From: Bacteroidales bacterium | Lineage (GTDB): Bacteria; Bacteroidota; Bacteroidia; Bacteroidales; Tenuifilaceae | DNA length: 64,000 nt | Direction of reading: 5' to 3' | Assembly (NCBI GenBank): GCA_013376985.1 | Contig: JACABB010000008.1 | Span: 1 to 64,000 of the forward strand | Shown: piece after piece, positions 44,410-53,729 of the stretch | Numbering within the stretch: position 1 is the stretch's first letter | Layout: the number at the start of each line of letters is the position of its first letter | Translations under genes and position numbers: made by a program | The notes under the pieces: model-generated | The model's database searches: none | What the model saw: only the letters and a program-made list of their open reading frames with translations | Told to the model about the DNA's origin: nothing

Positions 44410-47040
44410 ATGGTCACTAAAATGTTCCTTGTTTTAAAAAAGTTTCCTCAAGTTATGAAAGAAAAAAGCATACCCTTTCTTCGGGAAAATGGAAACTTAA
44501 TAGGTCAATTCATTCTCACACTTTTTTTTATTGCACTAGGTATTTGGTTCTTGAAACATGAGCGTGCTGAACTTTTTGAAGTAAAAACAGTACTTGTATC
44601 ATCACGTTGGCTTCTGATTCTTTTGGGTATAACCATAACTGTTCTCTACCTATTATTGCAAGGATTGATGTATGTAACATCATTCGCCTCGGTTCACAGC
44701 AAAGTATCCCTGCTTTCAGCAACTATTCTCTTCCTAAAGCGAAATTTTATTAGTATCTTTCTCCCTGCAGGAGGCGTTTCATCGCTTGCTTTTTTTACAG
44801 GAGAAATTGAAAAAAAGGGTATAACAAAAACTCAAATTCACTTTGCATCATCGGTTTATGGATTTGTAGGCATTTTGTCCGTGGTGGTAGTTGCCATTCC
44901 TGCATTTTCCTACGCTCTGTTTGCTGGAAGTATTGGCTCAAGTGAATGGTTTGCTCTTATTGCTGTAATTCTATTAATCACAATAGCCTTCCTGATTTAT
45001 CGACTAGTAATAAGTAAAGGAGCTATCTACCGTTGGATTGTAAAAATTTCGCCATCATTGGAAGTTTTTATTGAGGATTTAAGGAATAAAAAGATCGACA
45101 GAAAGCAATTCTATTTCACAATTCTTGTTTCAATAATAATTGATATTGTAGGAATTCTCCATCTTTACGTAGCCATGATGGCTTTGCAGCTATCGCCCTC
45201 GTTTTTTGCAGCATTAATGGCTTATCTAATCGCAGTTATCTTTTTAATCATATCGCCATTCCTACGTGGTTTGGGTGCCATAGAGGTTAGTATGTCGTAC
45301 GTACTTGTTAAATTTGGCTACACCAACGTTGAGGCCATAGCAGTAACATTCCTTTACCGATTTTTTGAGTTTTGGCTTCCTTTAATTGCAGGTATTTTGA
45401 GTTTCTTGATTAAGATCAATAAGTTATTAATGAGAATTATACCAGCATTATTGATTTTTCTTCTAAGTATAATAAATATTATTTCCGTTTTAACGCCAGC
45501 CGTAGCCGAACGATTAAATACTATTCAAAACATTGTTCCTATTGATGCAATTACAGCATCGAACTATTTTGTGATGATAGCAGGCTTGTTTATGCTTGTA
45601 ACATCAGCCTTTTTGCTTAAAGGCCTTCGAACGGCATGGTGGTTTGCTGTTTTACTCAGCACCGTATCAATTGTTGGCCACCTAATTAAAGCAATTGATT
45701 ATGAGGAGGCAATAGTCGCTTTCATTGTATTACTTGTTTTGATTAGAACTCGAAAGGATTATTATGTTAAGAATAACCCAAAACTTCGCTACATTGGAGT
45801 CCAAACAGCTTTGTTGAGCTTTCTTGCAGTACTTTTATATGGCATAATTGGTTTCTACTTCCTCGATAAAAAGCATTTTAATATAGATTTTAGCTGGTGG
45901 CAATCAATACAGTATACATTGCAATATTACTTTTTAGTCGGTAGCACAGATCTTTCTCCAATTGGGTCGTTCGCAAAATATTTTCTACTCTCAATAAATG
46001 TTAGTGGTTTTGCATCCCTATCGTTCCTGATTTATACCCTCATTCGTCCATTTGTTATTAAGGATTCTGCCTCGGAGCACGAAATGCTAAGAGCCAAGGA
46101 GTTGATTTCAAAAAACGGTAATTCTGGAGTGGATTATTTTAAAACATATTTTGATAAACTTTTTTTCTTTTCCAGCGATGAGGAGGCATTTATATCATAC
46201 CGTGTTTCTGGAAATTATGCTGTTGTACTTGAGAATCCGGTTGGAACCAGCAATGAATCGATTAAAAAGTGTATCAAATCATTCGATTCCTATTGCTATG
46301 AAAATGGCTTAAAAAGCATTTTCTATCGAGTTCCCGAAGAGAACCTCGAAATTTACAAAGAGCTTGGGAAGAAATCACTTTTTCTTGGGCAAGAAGGCAT
46401 CGTAGATCTTCAATCATTTACTCTTGAAGGCGGAAGTCGCAAATCATTGAGAAATGCTGTTAATAAAGTTATCGAAAGAGGCTATAAGGCCAAAATTTAT
46501 AATGCCCCCGTAAAGGATGGCGAACTTCAGAAAATCAAATCGGTTTCCGATGAGTGGTTAGCTTTAACTGAACGAAAGGAGATTATATTTTCTCAAGGGA
46601 TGTTCTTATGGGACGAACTAAAGCAACAAACAATTATTACTGTTGAAAGTCCAGAAGAAAAAGTGGTTGCTTTTCTAAATCTAATACCAGATTATGCTAA
46701 GGATGAAGCAACCTATGACTTGATGAGAAAAACCGCTGATGCCCCCAATGGAATTCTAGATTTTATAATGATCGAAATGTTTAATCACCTTAAATCTAAA
46801 AATTTCAGATATGTAAACCTTGGTTTTGCCCCCATGTCGGGCTTAAACGATCCACATACTTTCACTGAAAAATCAATGAAGTTTGCTTATGAAAAAATTC
46901 GTTCATTTTCGCATTATAAAGGAATGCGCGACTTTAAGGAGAAATACTCTCCAATTTGGTACAATAAATATTTGATTTACGAGAACGACTATGACCTGAT
47001 CCAAGTTCCAAGGGTATTATCAGCAATAATAAAACCATAA
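44410..47040 (+). CDS. mprF: Lysylphosphatidylglycerol synthase/flippase (MprF type)
   Basis: An 876-residue protein. The N-terminal half carries some 12-14 membrane helices (flippase part, with FLPAGGVSSLAFFTGE and GLGAIEVSMSYVL). The C-terminal part from about 560 is the aminoacyl-PG transferase domain (DUF2156; FSSDEEAFISYRVSGNYAVVLENPVG, RKSLRNAVNKVIERGY, YVNLGFAPMSGL). It moves lysine (or another residue) from aminoacyl-tRNA to phosphatidylglycerol, lowering surface negative charge and giving resistance to cationic peptides. It is followed by an AcvB/VirJ-type gene after 12 bp. Confidence 0.93.
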   Translation: MVTKMFLVLKKFPQVMKEKSIPFLRENGNLIGQFILTLFFIALGIWFLKHERAELFEVKTVLVSSRWLLILLGITITVLYLLLQGLMYVTSFASVHSKVSLLSATILFLKRNFISIFLPAGGVSSLAFFTGEIEKKGITKTQIHFASSVYGFVGILSVVVVAIPAFSYALFAGSIGSSEWFALIAVILLITIAFLIYRLVISKGAIYRWIVKISPSLEVFIEDLRNKKIDRKQFYFTILVSIIIDIVGILHLYVAMMALQLSPSFFAALMAYLIAVIFLIISPFLRGLGAIEVSMSYVLVKFGYTNVEAIAVTFLYRFFEFWLPLIAGILSFLIKINKLLMRIIPALLIFLLSIINIISVLTPAVAERLNTIQNIVPIDAITASNYFVMIAGLFMLVTSAFLLKGLRTAWWFAVLLSTVSIVGHLIKAIDYEEAIVAFIVLLVLIRTRKDYYVKNNPKLRYIGVQTALLSFLAVLLYGIIGFYFLDKKHFNIDFSWWQSIQYTLQYYFLVGSTDLSPIGSFAKYFLLSINVSGFASLSFLIYTLIRPFVIKDSASEHEMLRAKELISKNGNSGVDYFKTYFDKLFFFSSDEEAFISYRVSGNYAVVLENPVGTSNESIKKCIKSFDSYCYENGLKSIFYRVPEENLEIYKELGKKSLFLGQEGIVDLQSFTLEGGSRKSLRNAVNKVIERGYKAKIYNAPVKDGELQKIKSVSDEWLALTERKEIIFSQGMFLWDELKQQTIITVESPEEKVVAFLNLIPDYAKDEATYDLMRKTADAPNGILDFIMIEMFNHLKSKNFRYVNLGFAPMSGLNDPHTFTEKSMKFAYEKIRSFSHYKGMRDFKEKYSPIWYNKYLIYENDYDLIQVPRVLSAIIKP

Positions 47041-47052
47041 GAGATATTATTT

Positions 47053-48495
47053 ATGAATAGATGTTTTGTTTTGATTCTTTTATCAATATCACTCCATAAT
47101 ACACTAATTGCAGTTAATCCTGAATATATTAACTACGGTGCTTTTGGTAAATTGACAATCTATAAACCAGAGAGTGATCCAAAATCAGTAGTACTTTTTG
47201 TTTCAGGCGATGGTGGCTGGCAGAAAATTACTGATAAAATGGCAAATAGCATTGTTAATTTGCAAACTCTGGTTGTTGGCGTAAACATTGATCATTATAT
47301 AAAGAGTACAGCCGTTTCTAAAACTAAATGTCTATATCCAGCCAGTGATTTTGAACAGTTAAGTTTGTTTATACAGAAAAAATATAAAGTTTCAAGCTAC
47401 ATCAAACCAATTCTTATAGGTTATTCTTCTGGGGCAACATTGGTATATGGCATTCTTGCTCAAGCGCCCGATAATACTTTCAAAGGAGTTATTTCGCTTG
47501 GATTTAGTCCAGATATACTTATTAGTAAACCGCTTTGTAAAGGTAAATCTCTCAAACAACATAAACTCAAAGAAGGGAATTCGTATTTTTTGGAACCCTG
47601 TGAAAAATTGTCCACACCATTTATTGTAATGCAAGGAGTTAACGATAAAGTATGTAACTACACCGTGGCAAAAGATTTTATGAATCAATTGCAATGGGGT
47701 GAGTTCATTACACTTCCTAATGTTGGGCATGATTTTTCTCCTACAAATGGTTGGCTGCCTCAATTTATTAGCGTTTATGAAAGACTAAACGGAATGCCTT
47801 CGTATTCTAAACAAAAAGAAGCTCAAAATAAACTACTGCAGGCACAGCAGCTAAACCCGCTTCCGGGCGATTATCCCATAACCCTAATTCCCTCTGCAAA
47901 AGTAGACTCCCTACCTTTAGCGTTCTTGATTTCTGGCGATGGAGGCTGGACAAGTTTTGATCAATCCTTAGCGGAATCTTTAGCAGAGAAGGGATTACCC
48001 GTAGTTGGCTTAGATTCTCAAAAGTACTTTTGGAATGTTAAAACTCCCGAAGAAACAACTTTAGATATTGCAAAGGCTATAGAACATTATATGATTCAGT
48101 GGGAAAAAAAATCTTTTATCCTTGTCGGTTACTCATTTGGAGCATGCGTGTTACCTTTCGTAGCCAATCGTTTGCCTGAAAATTTAAAAGATAAGCTAAC
48201 CTCTCTTTATGCATTATCGCCTGACGAAGTGGGAGATTTTGAAATACATGTTGCTGACATGTTGGATCTTGGAACTTCACCAGATAGTTATAATGTGCTT
48301 GAAGAGATGAAGAAGGTAAAATCTCAACAACCAATCTGCATATTTGGGAGTGAGGAGGATGAAACATTACGAAATCATTTTTCCGATATTGGCATAAAAA
48401 TCATCACATTGCCTGGTAGTCATCATTATAAGGATGATTTCAGCCGGATTACAGACACCATTTACAATAACCTACAATTAAACAACAACTTATAG
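47053..48495 (+). CDS. acvB: AcvB/VirJ-type lysyl-PG hydrolase, two tandem domains
   Basis: A 480-residue exported protein (signal peptide about 1-20) with two alpha/beta-hydrolase halves. Each begins with a SGDGGW motif (about residues 51 and 288) and has a G-Y-S-x-G elbow (Ser125 in IGYSSGAT; a second near residue 360 in VGYSFGAC). AcvB/AtvA of alphaproteobacteria hydrolyses lysyl-phosphatidylglycerol in the periplasm and is encoded with lpiA/mprF. The same pairing here supports the assignment. It ends directly against the mntH start codon. Confidence 0.88.
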   Translation: MNRCFVLILLSISLHNTLIAVNPEYINYGAFGKLTIYKPESDPKSVVLFVSGDGGWQKITDKMANSIVNLQTLVVGVNIDHYIKSTAVSKTKCLYPASDFEQLSLFIQKKYKVSSYIKPILIGYSSGATLVYGILAQAPDNTFKGVISLGFSPDILISKPLCKGKSLKQHKLKEGNSYFLEPCEKLSTPFIVMQGVNDKVCNYTVAKDFMNQLQWGEFITLPNVGHDFSPTNGWLPQFISVYERLNGMPSYSKQKEAQNKLLQAQQLNPLPGDYPITLIPSAKVDSLPLAFLISGDGGWTSFDQSLAESLAEKGLPVVGLDSQKYFWNVKTPEETTLDIAKAIEHYMIQWEKKSFILVGYSFGACVLPFVANRLPENLKDKLTSLYALSPDEVGDFEIHVADMLDLGTSPDSYNVLEEMKKVKSQQPICIFGSEEDETLRNHFSDIGIKIITLPGSHHYKDDFSRITDTIYNNLQLNNNL

Positions 48496-49758
48496 ATGCT
48501 TAATTTTCTCTCTAAAATTGATTCTAAAGGACATAAGCCCCGCATGGGGGCTGAGGATATTTTTAAATATATAGGCCCAGGTTTACTGGTTACCGTTGGT
48601 TTTATTGATCCTGGCAATTGGGCATCAAATCTTGCAGCTGGAGCCGATTATGGGTATACACTATTATGGATGGTTACCCTATCAACTTTTATGCTGATCA
48701 TCCTTCAGCATAACGTAGCACATCTTGGAATTGCAACAGGATTATGTCTTTCCGAGGCTACAAGTATCTATTTACAACCCAAGTATGCAAGAATTGTACT
48801 GGGAACGGCTATGTTGGCCTCAATATCTACTTCACTAGCCGAAATTCTTGGAGGTGCTATTGCTCTTAATATGCTCTTTGATATTCCTATAAGAGCAGGA
48901 TCCTTACTAGTAATGATTTTTGTTGTTATCATGCTTTTCACCAACTCTTACAAAATGATAGAAAAGTGGATAATTGCGTTTGTTTCTGTCATAGGATTGT
49001 CATTTATCTACGAACTCTCATTGGTAAATATTGATTGGAATCATGCCATCCAATCATGGATTACCCCTTCATTTCCGCAAGGCTCAATGATTGTCATTAT
49101 GAGCGTACTTGGTGCTGTTGTAATGCCCCATAATCTTTTCCTTCACTCTGAGATAATACAGAGTAGGCAATGGAATCTTTATGATGATAAAGTTATTAAA
49201 AAACAACTCAAGTTCGAATTCTTTGATACCCTTTTCTCGATGCTAATTGGTTGGGCCATAAATAGTGCAATGATACTTCTTGCTGCTGCAACATTTCACA
49301 AAAGTCAGATTCATGTTGCTGAACTTCAGCAGGCCAATCAATTACTATATCCTTTATTAGGATCAAATGCTGTTGTTGTATTTGCAGTTGCTCTTTTATT
49401 CGCTGGAGTTGCATCAACAATTACCTCGGGAATGGCTGCAGGAACAATATTTGCTGGGATTTTTAAAGAACCTTATGATATTAAGGATAACCATTCAAGG
49501 TTGGGTATTGCTATATCGCTTATTTTAGCATTTCTTATCATTCTCTTTATATCAAATCCTCTCAATGGTTTAATAATATCTCAGATGGTATTAAGCATAC
49601 AACTACCAATAACAATTTTTTTACAAGTAAAACTTACATCTTCAGAAAAAGTGATGGGGAAATATAAAAACACTCCCTTCATGCGAATCCTTATATATTT
49701 AATAGGAATTGTTGTTACAATTCTAAATATAATGTTATTCATTAGTCTCTTAACTTAA
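48496..49758 (+). CDS. mntH: Nramp-type divalent metal (Mn2+) transporter
   Basis: A 420-residue protein with about 11 transmembrane helices. The metal-site motifs of Nramp proteins are seen: VGFIDPGNWASNLAAGADYGYTLLW in helix 1 and VVMPHNLFLHSEII in helix 6. It imports Mn2+ (or Fe2+) with protons. The ATG follows the stop of the acvB-type gene without any gap, so it is the third gene of the mprF operon. Why metal import and lipid aminoacylation are linked is not evident. No metal-responsive riboswitch was recognised. Confidence 0.92.
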   Translation: MLNFLSKIDSKGHKPRMGAEDIFKYIGPGLLVTVGFIDPGNWASNLAAGADYGYTLLWMVTLSTFMLIILQHNVAHLGIATGLCLSEATSIYLQPKYARIVLGTAMLASISTSLAEILGGAIALNMLFDIPIRAGSLLVMIFVVIMLFTNSYKMIEKWIIAFVSVIGLSFIYELSLVNIDWNHAIQSWITPSFPQGSMIVIMSVLGAVVMPHNLFLHSEIIQSRQWNLYDDKVIKKQLKFEFFDTLFSMLIGWAINSAMILLAAATFHKSQIHVAELQQANQLLYPLLGSNAVVVFAVALLFAGVASTITSGMAAGTIFAGIFKEPYDIKDNHSRLGIAISLILAFLIILFISNPLNGLIISQMVLSIQLPITIFLQVKLTSSEKVMGKYKNTPFMRILIYLIGIVVTILNIMLFISLLT

Positions 49759-49844
49759 CTAATAAACTATATTAAGATATGGAGTACGTAATGTCCTTAT
49801 TTTTTCTTACTTTTATAAGATAATAAACCAATAAACTTTTAGTT

Positions 49845-50771
49845 ATGTACACACCATTTATTTTTATCGCAGCTGGCGTAATTATTCTGCTATCAGGATT
49901 TGTAACGGTTCGACAGGGTTATGTTGCTGTAGTTACAGTGTTTGGCAAATATCGCCGCGTAATGAGCCCAGGCTTAAATTTTAAGATTCCCCTAATCGAA
50001 GTGATTTACAGAAGGATCTCAATTCAAAATCGTTCAGTGGAACTCGAATTTCAAGCTGTAACGCAAGATCAAGCGAATGTGTACTTTAAAGCGATGGTTC
50101 TATATAGCGTTATTAACCAAACCGAAGAAACCATCAAAAACGTAGCGTTTAAGTTTATCGATGAGAGAAACTTAATGCAAGCACTTATAAGAACTATTGA
50201 GGGAACTATTCGTAGCTATGTTGCCACAAAGAAACAAGCCGAAATTCTAGGTCTTCGTACGGAAATAGTTCTTGAAGTAAAGAAACATCTTGATCAAACT
50301 CTCGAACAATGGGGTTATCATTTAATCGATTTACAACTAAACGACATCACTTTTGATAAGGAAATTTTAACTTCAATGGCAAAGGTTGTAGCATCGAACA
50401 ATCTTAAAGCTGCGGCCGAAAATGAAGGTCAAGCATTGCTTATTACAAAAACTAAGGCGGCTGAGGCTGAAGGAAATGCTATCAAAATTTCTGCTTCTGC
50501 TGAACGTGATGCTGCAACTATGAGAGGTCAGGGTATCGCTTTGTTCCGTGAAGAGATGGCTAAAGGTATGGCAAATGCAGCGAAAGAGATGAGTGATGCA
50601 AACCTTGACTCATCATTTTTACTTTTCTCCATGTGGACAGAAGCTATTAAACACTTTGCAGAAACAGGAAAAGGGAATGTTATTTTCTTGGACGGTTCTA
50701 CAGACGGGATGCAAAAAACTGTTCAACAACTCATGGGTGTAATGAAAGTTAGCGAAGACGTTAAAAAGTAG
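49845..50771 (+). CDS. SPFH/band 7 membrane protein
   Basis: A 308-residue protein with an N-terminal membrane anchor (about 5-22), an SPFH domain (TVRQGYVAVVTVFGKYRRVMSPGLNFKIPLIEVIYRRISIQNRSVELEF), and an Ala/Glu-rich helical region (AAAENEGQALLITKTKAAEAEGNAIKISASAERDAA) typical of stomatin/flotillin-like proteins. It scaffolds membrane microdomains or protease complexes. No NfeD or protease gene lies beside it. It is 86 bp after mntH, perhaps a separate unit. Confidence 0.88.
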   Translation: MYTPFIFIAAGVIILLSGFVTVRQGYVAVVTVFGKYRRVMSPGLNFKIPLIEVIYRRISIQNRSVELEFQAVTQDQANVYFKAMVLYSVINQTEETIKNVAFKFIDERNLMQALIRTIEGTIRSYVATKKQAEILGLRTEIVLEVKKHLDQTLEQWGYHLIDLQLNDITFDKEILTSMAKVVASNNLKAAAENEGQALLITKTKAAEAEGNAIKISASAERDAATMRGQGIALFREEMAKGMANAAKEMSDANLDSSFLLFSMWTEAIKHFAETGKGNVIFLDGSTDGMQKTVQQLMGVMKVSEDVKK

Positions 50772-51034
50772 TTTTGAATATTACCAAAGGGATTTTGTGA
50801 ATTTCCAGTAATTTAAGATCTCATATTGTCATCATATGGTGGTACTATCGCTACAATTTGTAGAATTTTACCACTATATAAGTTTGAATAGAATTGTTAA
50901 TTGTTAGTCAATTTTTGTACAAGCATTTTTTTTGAACCTTATTGAAAAACCGTATTTAATTGAAATACAGAGATTATTACAAGACTTTCAGACTAGTTTT
51001 TTTAGCGCAATGTTTAATTATACTAAAAAAAGTT
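50772..51034. other. Spacer upstream of the helical lipoprotein
   Basis: No gene is seen. ATAGTGGTAAAATTCTACAA-like words (minus strand, about 50858-50877) and TATGGTGGTACTATC (50833-50847) hint at weak hairpins that could end the SPFH transcript. The rest is AT-rich. Confidence 0.4.
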
Positions 51035-51065
51035 ATTGTTATTTCTTTTAATATTTATACATTTG
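51035..51065 (+). promoter_or_regulatory. Strong Bacteroidota-type promoter for the helical lipoprotein
   Basis: TACATTTG (51058-51065) matches TAnnTTTG exactly, and a TATTG word (-33) ends at 51038, leaving a 19-nt spacer. The leader to the ATG at 51143 is about 70 nt. Confidence 0.7.
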
Positions 51066-51142
51066 CGCCGTATTTATCTCAACAGAGATTTTAAAATTCA
51101 ATCCATAGTAGAAAACAAACCTAAGTATTAAAAAATTAGAAA

Positions 51143-51742
51143 ATGAAGAACAAAGTTTTAATGGGATTAGCAGCTATTGTAATGGTTGCTTTCCTTTCAA
51201 GTTGTGGAAAAGTTCCACAAGAACAAATTAATGCTGTAAATGCAGCTATTGACAGTGCAGCAAAAGTTGAAGCTGGTATTTATTTACCAACAGAATATGC
51301 AGCTGTTCAAGATTCAATGAAGACTATCATGGCTGATGTTGAAGTTCAAAAATCAAAACTTTTCAAGAAATTTGGTCCTGCAAAAATTAAACTTGAGGCT
51401 TTATTAGGTCAAACTAAACAACTTGTAGCCAACACAGCTACCAAGAAAGAAGAAGTTAAGAAAGAAGTTGAAACTACAATGACTGACATTAAAGCTATCA
51501 TTGAAGAAAACGGAAAACTTTTCAAGAAAGCTCCTAGAGGTAAAGAAGGTGCTGCTGTTCTAGAGCAAATTAAAACCGAGATGACTACTATTGATGCTTC
51601 TGTTGTTGAAGCTCAAGGTATCTATGATAAAGGTGCTTATATGGATGCTTTAAACAAAATTAAAGCTGCTAAAGAAAGAGCTACTGGTATCAATACCGAA
51701 TTAAAAGATGCTATTGCTAAAGTTAAAGGTAAAAGAAAATAA
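51143..51742 (+). CDS. Helical Ala/Lys-rich lipoprotein
   Basis: A 199-residue protein with a lipobox LSSC (Cys21). The mature part is almost entirely helical and low in complexity (KKEEVKKEVETTMTDIKAIIEENGKLF), resembling DUF4398-like envelope lipoproteins. Codon choice is regular and the gene has a consensus promoter and a classic terminator, which suggests high expression. The N-terminal helical pattern (AAIDSAAKVEAGIYLPTEYAAVQDS) is echoed in the L,D-transpeptidase gene that follows. It may tether the outer membrane to peptidoglycan in a Braun-lipoprotein-like way. This last point is speculation. Confidence 0.8.
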   Translation: MKNKVLMGLAAIVMVAFLSSCGKVPQEQINAVNAAIDSAAKVEAGIYLPTEYAAVQDSMKTIMADVEVQKSKLFKKFGPAKIKLEALLGQTKQLVANTATKKEEVKKEVETTMTDIKAIIEENGKLFKKAPRGKEGAAVLEQIKTEMTTIDASVVEAQGIYDKGAYMDALNKIKAAKERATGINTELKDAIAKVKGKRK

Positions 51743-51769
51743 ATAAGTAATTAATTACTTGTGTAATAT

Positions 51770-51801
51770 AAAAATCCCCGGGTAATTGCTCGGGGATTTT
51801 T
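51770..51801 (+). terminator. Rho-independent terminator after the helical lipoprotein
   Basis: AAAAATCCCCG (51770-51780) pairs with CGGGGATTTTT (51791-51801), giving an 11-bp stem, a 10-nt loop and a T run. It lies only 23 bp before the ATG of the L,D-transpeptidase, so downstream genes are probably expressed by partial read-through. Confidence 0.9.
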
Positions 51802-51824
51802 GTAAAGAAGCGAATTTGATTGAG

Positions 51825-52931
51825 ATGAGAAAAATTTATGTTAAACTGTTGGTCTTATTTGCTGCAGTTGGTCTTATTGCGTTAATCGTTTATTTACTTA
51901 TTATTAATATTCCAACGCCCCCTATAAAGGAAATTAACAAAGCCAGAATAGCATTATCAAAGGCATTTAAAAATAGAGCCGATACCTATTCAAACGATTT
52001 GTATGGAGAAGCAAGGTCGAGTTATGATTCTGCAATGGCAAATTGGCAAAAAGAAAATTATAAATTTATATATTTTAGGAATTATGATAAAGTTACAAAC
52101 TTTGCCAAGCTGACAATTAAAAAGGCAGAACGGGCAATTGAGACTTCAACACTAAACTTAAACTCATATAAGGTAAAACTCAAAGATAAAATAGAAACTT
52201 TAAATAAACTTGTTGAAGATATTAACTCATACTTTAATCGTTACCCTTTACCCGCAGAGGTTAGAAACTCTATATCAAATGGAAGATTTCAACTAAAAGA
52301 AGGAGAGATTGATTTTGAAAAAGGACAATTCTTGCTCGCTAGTAAAAATTTAAATAATGCCGAAGATCTGCTATCCTCTGCTTATGACAAAGCATACTCT
52401 GATCTTGAACAATACTTAAAGTCCTACCCCCGATGGAAAAAATGGGCAGAATCTGCAATCAAAGAATCGAAAAAAAATCAAAATTATTCCATCATTGTTG
52501 ATAAACTCTCTAGAAAGTGTTTTGTTTACTATAATGGTATCAAGAAGTATGAATTTGATGTAGAACTTGGGAGAAATTGGATTGGTGATAAGAAGAAGAT
52601 GGGAGATAAGGCCACTCCAGAAGGGATGTATAAGATAATTAACAAATTTTCGGGTACAAAGTATAATAATGCGCTCCTAATCAATTATCCGAACGATGAG
52701 GATAAGCAGCGTTTCAATCTTGAAAAATCTAAAGGAATAATACCTAAAACAGCTAAAATAGGTGGTGGGATTGAAATACATGGAAGCGGAGGAAAGGGAG
52801 TTGACTGGACTGAGGGATGTATTGCATTAGAAGATTCGGAAATGGAGGTTATATACAGAATTGCAAATGTAGGAACCCCCGTCACAATAGTTGGTTCAAT
52901 TAAAAATCTTCAACAGATTCTTACCAGATAA
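51825..52931 (+). CDS. L,D-transpeptidase (YkuD) with helical N-domain
   Basis: A 368-residue protein from ATG 51825 (MRKIYVKLL); an upstream TTG frame would run through the terminator and is rejected. A membrane anchor (about 7-28) precedes a helical domain (about 35-215; RADTYSNDLYGEARSSYDSAMANWQKEN) like the lipoprotein upstream. A C-terminal YkuD catalytic domain follows (about 220-365) with HGSGGKGVDWTEGCIAL, which contains the His and Cys of the active site. It should form or edit 3-3 peptidoglycan cross-links or attach proteins to the wall. Nine bases separate it from the next transpeptidase gene. Confidence 0.88.
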   Translation: MRKIYVKLLVLFAAVGLIALIVYLLIINIPTPPIKEINKARIALSKAFKNRADTYSNDLYGEARSSYDSAMANWQKENYKFIYFRNYDKVTNFAKLTIKKAERAIETSTLNLNSYKVKLKDKIETLNKLVEDINSYFNRYPLPAEVRNSISNGRFQLKEGEIDFEKGQFLLASKNLNNAEDLLSSAYDKAYSDLEQYLKSYPRWKKWAESAIKESKKNQNYSIIVDKLSRKCFVYYNGIKKYEFDVELGRNWIGDKKKMGDKATPEGMYKIINKFSGTKYNNALLINYPNDEDKQRFNLEKSKGIIPKTAKIGGGIEIHGSGGKGVDWTEGCIALEDSEMEVIYRIANVGTPVTIVGSIKNLQQILTR

Positions 52932-52940
52932 TTTAATAAA

Positions 52941-53720
52941 ATGGAAGATAAGAGTAGTAATTTGAAATTAGCACCTGAAGAAAAAGTGGAAGAGGTTAAT
53001 TCTGTGGAACTTAAGGAAGGTGTTGATAAGAAGCAAAGAAGTAGATTTAAAAGATTTATTAGAGCTTTTTTAATTACTATTCTTGTTATTTTCATGATAC
53101 CCTTAATGATTTTGTTTATTCTTTATGTGGTTCCAGGAATACAAGAACTGGGTAAAGGTAGAAATCGGGTTGAACTTAACGATAAAGAATTTAAAAATGA
53201 AATATCATACAAAAAGCAAATCAGCTTATTAGAAAAAGACCTTTTAAAAGTATCAAATAAATTAAATGCTTTTACACCAAATCAACCGTATATTGTTATT
53301 AGTACTACGAATAACAGATTTTACCTTTATAAAAATAAGAAGATGGTTCGTGAGGGGTTTTGTAGTTCGGGGAGTTATATATTGCTGCTAACCGAAGGAT
53401 CCCAAAAATGGATTTTTAAAACGCCTAGGGGTAAATTTAGAATAAATAGTAAAATGATAGATCCTGTTTGGAAAAAACCAGATTGGGCTTTTGTTGAAGA
53501 AGGTTTACCTATCCCCTCTGCAAATGATGATTCAAGATTCGAATATGGCGTTTTGGGTGATTATGCTCTAGATATTGGAAATGGTTATATGATACATGGA
53601 ACTATTTATAAAAGATTTCTAGGAATGCCTGTTACCCATGGATGTATTCGTTTGAATGATGATGATCTGGCCGTTATTTATAAAACTCTTGATTTTGGGT
53701 CTAAAGTCTATATATACTGA
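52941..53720 (+). CDS. L,D-transpeptidase (YkuD), second copy
   Basis: A 259-residue protein with a charged cytoplasmic N-terminus (1-35), one membrane helix (about 37-62) and a YkuD domain (about 110-259). The active site is HGTIYKRFLGMPVTHGCIRL, the canonical HGT ... S/T-HGCIRL form, with catalytic Cys near residue 238. It differs from the first copy in lacking the helical domain. The two probably act on the same wall with different partners. It lies in one operon with the first copy and with the gene 9 bp downstream. Confidence 0.9.
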   Translation: MEDKSSNLKLAPEEKVEEVNSVELKEGVDKKQRSRFKRFIRAFLITILVIFMIPLMILFILYVVPGIQELGKGRNRVELNDKEFKNEISYKKQISLLEKDLLKVSNKLNAFTPNQPYIVISTTNNRFYLYKNKKMVREGFCSSGSYILLLTEGSQKWIFKTPRGKFRINSKMIDPVWKKPDWAFVEEGLPIPSANDDSRFEYGVLGDYALDIGNGYMIHGTIYKRFLGMPVTHGCIRLNDDDLAVIYKTLDFGSKVYIY

Positions 53721-53729
53721 TAGAAAAGT

